The notes below the pieces were generated by a model. That model was not told the DNA's origin. It did not search any database and worked only from the letters and a program-made list of their open reading frames with translations. A program made the translations under genes and the position numbers. A DNA stretch of 8,776 bases, taken from Chlamydiota bacterium (GTDB lineage: Bacteria; Chlamydiota; Chlamydiia; Chlamydiales; SLFE01). Shown here one piece after another: positions 5,699 through 8,776 of this stretch (positions are counted from its first letter, which is position 1; each line of letters opens with the position of its first letter). The stretch spans positions 1 to 8,776 of the forward strand of contig JAAKFL010000077.1 in the NCBI GenBank assembly GCA_011065065.1, written 5' to 3'.

Positions 5699-7680
5699 AT
5701 ATTTTTCGATTGAGCATTTATGCAATTTGTTTATTTTTCTCGTCTTTTCTCTGCGGAAAAGAGTACCGTCACAAGTTCCTGATTCCTGATTTATCGATGG
5801 TGCCGCGCGATGTCTTATCGGCTCTGATTTCGGGTGAAGAGCATCCTGAAATTGTTCGTAGGGGATTGGTGGTGCAAGAATACCTACCTGTGACAAAGAA
5901 GAATATTCTTAGAATGAAAGCGGTTATTGAACCCGAGATCAGAGAGCCATTCGAAAATCTCTTTTATCCAGGAAAGGTTCAAGAATTACGTCTACTTCGC
6001 AAATATTTAATGGAAAAGGGAATAAAACGTGAAGTTTATCAGATTGCGATCAATCGAAATGAAATTGTTCTTGAATCTGATGAACGATTAAAGGCTGTTT
6101 TCAAGAAGCTGATACCTAAAAGTAAAGGGGTTGTTCGTAAGGTCTTTTTTGAAGTCATTGCTAGAGATGCTCATGGGAATGTTTTACATGATGCTCAGGG
6201 AAATCCTCTCACTGTTGAAATTGATATCTTGGTTCAGAATGTTGATCATAAAATTGTTCCTTTATTCATTAATGGAAAAATCAGGGCTGAACATCCGTTT
6301 GACCTTGATTCACTTCCTCCTTATCTTGGGAAGGATGTGACGAATGATGAAAGGGTGAAAGCAAAAAATATTATTTTTTTTGGATTGCCGCATCAGATTG
6401 CCGCCTTCTCTGATAATTATAAGTTAAACAATCGTCAATTTCTAACGATAATACTTTCACAGTATCTAAGTTGGACAAATTCTGATTATATAAAAATGTA
6501 TCAGTATCCTCCAAAAATTCCTAATAATACAGTTATTTCAAAAAAAATTCTCATGAATGCTGAGCCATTTGGCTTTGGTCCCTCTGCTGCCATTGCAGAA
6601 ATTTTTCCTTATCTGAGAGATAGAATTTCACACCTCAGTTATATAGGAAAAGGTCATACCATCAATCTTCAAAAACGCTTGCCATATGATGATCTTTATG
6701 AATATTCGTCGGAGGAAGATTTTGTACGCGTAGCAAAAAATTATGACGTATTTATAACTGCAGTAGATGCTGAAACTGCTTCCTGGGCTAAGAAGAATGG
6801 CCTTAAGGTGATTGTATATGATCCATTAACATGGTACTGGCAAACCATTCCAGATATTTTTAAAGAGGCGGATCTTTACATCGCACAGAATTTTTTAGGG
6901 GTAGTGGAAAGGCTTAAGCAAGAAAGTCAATCCTTTAAGGAATATGCCATTGTTCCTCCTATTCTTTCTGGTTGGTATGGAGAGAATGATGGTGAGGAAG
7001 GTTACCTTGTCAATTTGGGAGGGTTGAGTAATCCGTACATTTCTGATAGTACATTTGCAAATTATGCCAGACTCATTTTCTCGTCATTAAATGAGATTTT
7101 GAATGAACCAGTGTTTTATGCAACAAGTGAGAAAATAGCCTCTCAAGTTCAAGATGTCTGTTTAGCTAAGACCTATCAGCCGCATGAAATTCAGAGAATT
7201 TTGAGCCAGTCACAAGTGGCCTTTATGACCAGTGGATTAGGCAATATTTTCGAAGCTTCATCTATGAAAAAACATATTGTATGGGTCCCGCCCACAAATG
7301 TCAGCCAAGGACAACAACTCCATCTTCTAAAGGAAAATCACATGATAGATCATGCCATTGATTGGCATGATATCATTGACGATATGCCACCTATCGATTA
7401 CTCTCTCTCTGACGTACAGGTGATGGATCAAATTTCACAGCGTTTAGAAAGATTAATGACTGATATCGCTATCCAAAAGAAATTGAGAAAAGCTCTTCAC
7501 CAAGCTTACTTTGCGGCTTCAGATAAGAAGCATTCGAAGCCTTCCCTTGCTAAATTGATTGAAATCTTTGGAATGGGTGGTGGAATTCAGATTGCAGAGA
7601 TGATAATAGAATGGATTCAAGAGTCTGAGTCAAAAAAGGAGCAAAGTATCCAGCATTTTTCCTTGATGACAGAGTACTAG
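5695..7680 (+). CDS. GT-B glycosyltransferase with an unassigned N-terminal domain and a signal sequence
   Basis: A 661-aa protein. Residues 1-20 are a Sec-like signal with one basic residue and a hydrophobic core (SIYAICLFFSSFLC). Residues about 25-280 match nothing I recognise; they include a likely beta hairpin, DAHGNVLHDAQGNPLTVEID (158-177). From about 285 the sequence looks like a MurG/cytosylglucuronate-synthase-like GT-B enzyme: NAEPFGFGPSAAIAEIFP (288-305) as acceptor-side Gly-rich loop and helix, YIGKGHTINLQKRLPYD (316-332), the linker strand LVNLGGLSNPY (438-448), and the donor loop FMTSGLGNIFEAS (510-522) followed by VPPTNVSQGQQ (531-541). The nucleotide-sugar donor is inferred. 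Its ATG overlaps the preceding TGA by 4 nt (ATGA), so translation is coupled and the signal-bearing start is well supported. Last gene of the operon; no terminator is evident downstream. GT-B assignment is fairly firm, the cytosylglucuronate-synthase comparison tentative. Confidence 0.72.
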   Translation: MNIFRLSIYAICLFFSSFLCGKEYRHKFLIPDLSMVPRDVLSALISGEEHPEIVRRGLVVQEYLPVTKKNILRMKAVIEPEIREPFENLFYPGKVQELRLLRKYLMEKGIKREVYQIAINRNEIVLESDERLKAVFKKLIPKSKGVVRKVFFEVIARDAHGNVLHDAQGNPLTVEIDILVQNVDHKIVPLFINGKIRAEHPFDLDSLPPYLGKDVTNDERVKAKNIIFFGLPHQIAAFSDNYKLNNRQFLTIILSQYLSWTNSDYIKMYQYPPKIPNNTVISKKILMNAEPFGFGPSAAIAEIFPYLRDRISHLSYIGKGHTINLQKRLPYDDLYEYSSEEDFVRVAKNYDVFITAVDAETASWAKKNGLKVIVYDPLTWYWQTIPDIFKEADLYIAQNFLGVVERLKQESQSFKEYAIVPPILSGWYGENDGEEGYLVNLGGLSNPYISDSTFANYARLIFSSLNEILNEPVFYATSEKIASQVQDVCLAKTYQPHEIQRILSQSQVAFMTSGLGNIFEASSMKKHIVWVPPTNVSQGQQLHLLKENHMIDHAIDWHDIIDDMPPIDYSLSDVQVMDQISQRLERLMTDIAIQKKLRKALHQAYFAASDKKHSKPSLAKLIEIFGMGGGIQIAEMIIEWIQESESKKEQSIQHFSLMTEY

Positions 7681-7693
7681 TCCTTACAATCCC

Positions 7694-7928
7694 ATTACAC
7701 GACGTTTTTTGTTCACAATTTCACTTATCTTAGGCTGTGTCCAAGACCCACCAAGATGTTTCGCAAATTAGGCTTGAGACAAATTCAACGGTTTGAGGAA
7801 TTCTTCAAGAAGAATTTCTCCTGGATGCGTTGGGGGTCGATTTTTTGGAAGCATGATTACGTCCTAATGATAATCCGTATATTAATATATTTTCAACTTG
7901 TGATTTATGGTGCCAAATTAATGCATAA
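7694..7928 (+). pseudogene. Possible decayed lipoprotein gene
   Basis: No intact gene is convincing in 7681-7957. One frame reads ITRRFLFTISLILGC (7694-7738), a textbook lipoprotein leader with twin Arg, a hydrophobic core and an LILGC lipobox, but lacks a standard start and ribosome binding site and stops 10 codons after the Cys. A second frame from 7737 reads VSKTHQDVSQIRLETNSTV, as expected just after a lipobox, then continues through TGA codons at 7794 and 7854 to a TAA at 7926. Joining the two needs only a 2-nt loss in the TGTGT run at 7736-7740. This suggests a short lipoprotein broken by a frameshift and two stops. An alternative is a real 66-aa ORF at 7756-7956 in the third frame; it has no ribosome binding site and an unusual Trp/Phe-rich composition, so I do not call it. 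Confidence 0.3.
7845..7874 (+). promoter_or_regulatory. Candidate promoter for the Mut7-C gene
   Basis: TTGGAA (7845-7850) and GATAAT (7869-7874) are 18 nt apart and about 85 nt upstream of the ATG at 7958. The -10 is 5/6 and the -35 4/6 to consensus. Support is position and similarity only. Confidence 0.22.
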
Positions 7929-7957
7929 AAAACTTAATATGAAGAGAGAGGGTTGAG

Positions 7958-8416
7958 ATGAAAAAATTTGTATGCGATAAGATGTGTTCGGAATTAGGGA
8001 AATGGCTGCGGGCTGCCGGGTATGATACGGACATCATACAAACTCCATTGGAAGACGAAGAAATCTTTAATAAAGCGGTTGAGGAAGAGCGTTTTCTGAT
8101 TACAAGGGATAAAGATTTCAAGACAATAGATCCCGACAAACAAACAGTCATTTATTTAAGAAGCGAAGCGATTGATGACTGGGCTAGGCAGTTGAAGGTT
8201 GAAGAAGGGGTGGATTGGCTGTTTCGTCCGTTTTCTCGTTGCCTGCAGTGCAATTCTCCATTTGAAAAAACCGCTCCTCCCAGTGAGTTTCCTGAGGGGA
8301 TTCCAGAAGATGCGGAGGAGTTTTGGTCTTGTCCTTCCTGTGATCAATTATTTTGGCTAGGATCTCATACTGAGCGGATGGAGAGTCAACTCAAAGCCTG
8401 GCAAAGTGGCTCTTAA
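7958..8416 (+). CDS. Mut7-C RNase-fold domain protein with zinc ribbon (DUF82 type)
   Basis: A 152-aa stand-alone Mut7-C family protein: a PIN-like nuclease fold plus C-terminal zinc ribbon. KFVCDKMCSELGKWLRAAGYDT (residues 3-24) is the family's opening motif with the acidic D7, and FLITRDKDF (46-54) carries D51, the second acidic site. The ribbon is complete: RCLQCN (C95, C98) and SCPSC (C125, C128), followed by FWLGSHTERM (132-141), which is nearly invariant in the family. Length is normal and nothing appears broken. The family is predicted to cut RNA by similarity to the C-terminal domain of the metazoan Mut7 exonuclease, but the bacterial function is poorly defined. A GAGAGGG run precedes the ATG. 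There is no signal peptide, so it acts in the cytosol and is probably unrelated to the exported-enzyme operon upstream. No partner antitoxin-like ORF flanks it. Confidence 0.88.
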   Translation: MKKFVCDKMCSELGKWLRAAGYDTDIIQTPLEDEEIFNKAVEEERFLITRDKDFKTIDPDKQTVIYLRSEAIDDWARQLKVEEGVDWLFRPFSRCLQCNSPFEKTAPPSEFPEGIPEDAEEFWSCPSCDQLFWLGSHTERMESQLKAWQSGS

Positions 8417-8442
8417 TTTATCATTTCTTAATGAAAAGTTAA

Positions 8443-8471
8443 TTGAAAGAAATCTATTTTTATATTAGAAT
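8443..8471 (+). promoter_or_regulatory. Sigma70-type promoter of the right-edge gene
   Basis: TTGAAA (8443-8448) and TAGAAT (8466-8471) each match consensus at 5 of 6 positions with the ideal 17-nt spacer. They end about 30 nt before the ATG at 8503, predicting a leader of roughly 25 nt. This is the best promoter in the window and implies the gene is transcribed separately from the Mut7-C gene. Confidence 0.6.
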
Positions 8472-8502
8472 TTAATAATGTAAATAATATTGGAGATAAA
8501 TT

Positions 8503-8776
8503 ATGTCATTACCATCTGTTATTATATTTGAGCGTCATTGGGATGAAGCTCCCAGACAATTAGTAAAACATTTACTCCCTAAGTTAGGGGCTGCAGGTTA
8601 CGATACAATGTGTCTTGAAGCTCCTCAAAACTTAACATCCAGTGAAATTCTTTCTCGTTTTGAAGCTTGCTTAGAACAAGATTCTGGTATCCATTCTCAA
8701 GCAGAACAGCTTTTAAAAAGGGCAAAGGTTGAGATTAGAGGGAGATTGAGTGACGTTAGTTTTAAGGAGTTAACGA
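8503..8776 (+). CDS. Unrecognised cytosolic protein, N-terminal 91 codons only (runs off the right edge)
   Basis: The frame opens at an ATG at 8503 with GGAG at 8492-8495, 7 nt upstream, and has no stop before the window ends. I cannot name the family. The first 40 residues alternate strand and helix: PSVIIFERHW, then EAPRQLVKHLLPKLGAAGYD, then TMCLEAPQNL. This could be an alpha/beta fold beginning with a beta strand followed by a catalytic or ligand loop (ERHWDE). The next 40 residues look helical and charged. There is no signal peptide or membrane segment. Conserved hypothetical proteins of intracellular bacteria are a plausible home, but this is an impression and not a match I can prove. 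Confidence 0.75.
   Translation, partial: MSLPSVIIFERHWDEAPRQLVKHLLPKLGAAGYDTMCLEAPQNLTSSEILSRFEACLEQDSGIHSQAEQLLKRAKVEIRGRLSDVSFKELT

Noticed and set aside
5576..5896. 106-aa antisense ORF across the ATGA junction
   Set aside because: The plus-strand genes on both sides are well supported; this is a composition effect.
2681..7680. Phage-like DNA base hypermodification system (dioxygenase, P-loop kinase, glycosyltransferases)
   Set aside because: The enzyme set is superficially similar, but export signals on all three proteins and the absence of phage genes argue against action on DNA.
7725..7760. Terminal inverted repeat of an insertion sequence (TAGGCTGTGTCCAAGAC)
   Set aside because: It recalls IS ends, but no inverted partner, target duplication or transposase fragment is present in the window.
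7756..7956. 66-aa ORF before the Mut7-C gene
   Set aside because: It has no ribosome binding site and odd Trp/Phe-rich composition, and the other two frames together reconstruct a better lipoprotein. Not excluded entirely.
7958..8416. Toxin of a toxin-antitoxin pair (PIN-like nuclease)
   Set aside because: The Mut7-C domain with zinc ribbon is a distinct family and no small antitoxin-like gene lies next to it.

Overview
The window is AT-rich bacterial DNA with compact, strand-blocked operons and clear GAGG-type ribosome binding sites. I infer an intracellular-lifestyle bacterium, most likely an environmental chlamydia (Parachlamydia/Simkania-like), with a Legionella-like gammaproteobacterium as the alternative. 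The reasons are the base composition, a small protein with a bilobed hydrophobic domain like chlamydial inclusion-membrane proteins, several genes unlike any family I know, and many enzymes with export signals. No ribosomal or other marker gene is present, so the taxonomy is an inference. I see no tRNA, rRNA, CRISPR array or intact insertion sequence.

Layout, left to right. (1) 1-311, minus strand: the 5' part of an unrecognised gene running off the left edge. (2) 312-506: AT-rich intergenic stretch with overlapping TATAAT boxes on both strands and a perfect 11-bp GC-rich hairpin with a T-run. (3) 507-2574, minus strand: an exported formylglycine-type sulfatase followed by a small Inc-like membrane protein, probably one operon. 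(4) 2575-2680: a short divergent promoter region. (5) 2681-7680, plus strand: a tight three-gene operon. It encodes a PhyH-type Fe(II)/2-oxoglutarate dioxygenase, a fusion of an HPr-kinase-like P-loop domain with a GT-B glycosyltransferase, and a second GT-B glycosyltransferase with an unassigned N-terminal domain of about 220 residues. The gaps are 9 nt and a 4-nt ATGA overlap. (6) 7681-7957: a gene-poor stretch that looks like a decayed lipoprotein gene. (7) 7958-8416: a Mut7-C type RNase-fold protein with a zinc ribbon. (8) 8503 to the end: a strongly promoted, unrecognised gene cut by the right edge.

The main point of interest is the divergent four-enzyme block at 979-7680. The dioxygenase, kinase/glycosyltransferase and glycosyltransferase belong to families that normally work in the cytosol on ATP, nucleotide sugars and 2-oxoglutarate, yet each starts with a Sec-type signal sequence, as the divergent sulfatase does. 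The gene starts are fixed by ribosome binding sites, a 4-nt overlap or short spacing, so the signals are probably real. The best working idea is an exported modification system that hydroxylates, phosphorylates, glycosylates and/or desulfates something outside the bacterial cytoplasm, possibly in a host cell where those cosubstrates exist. The substrate is unknown.
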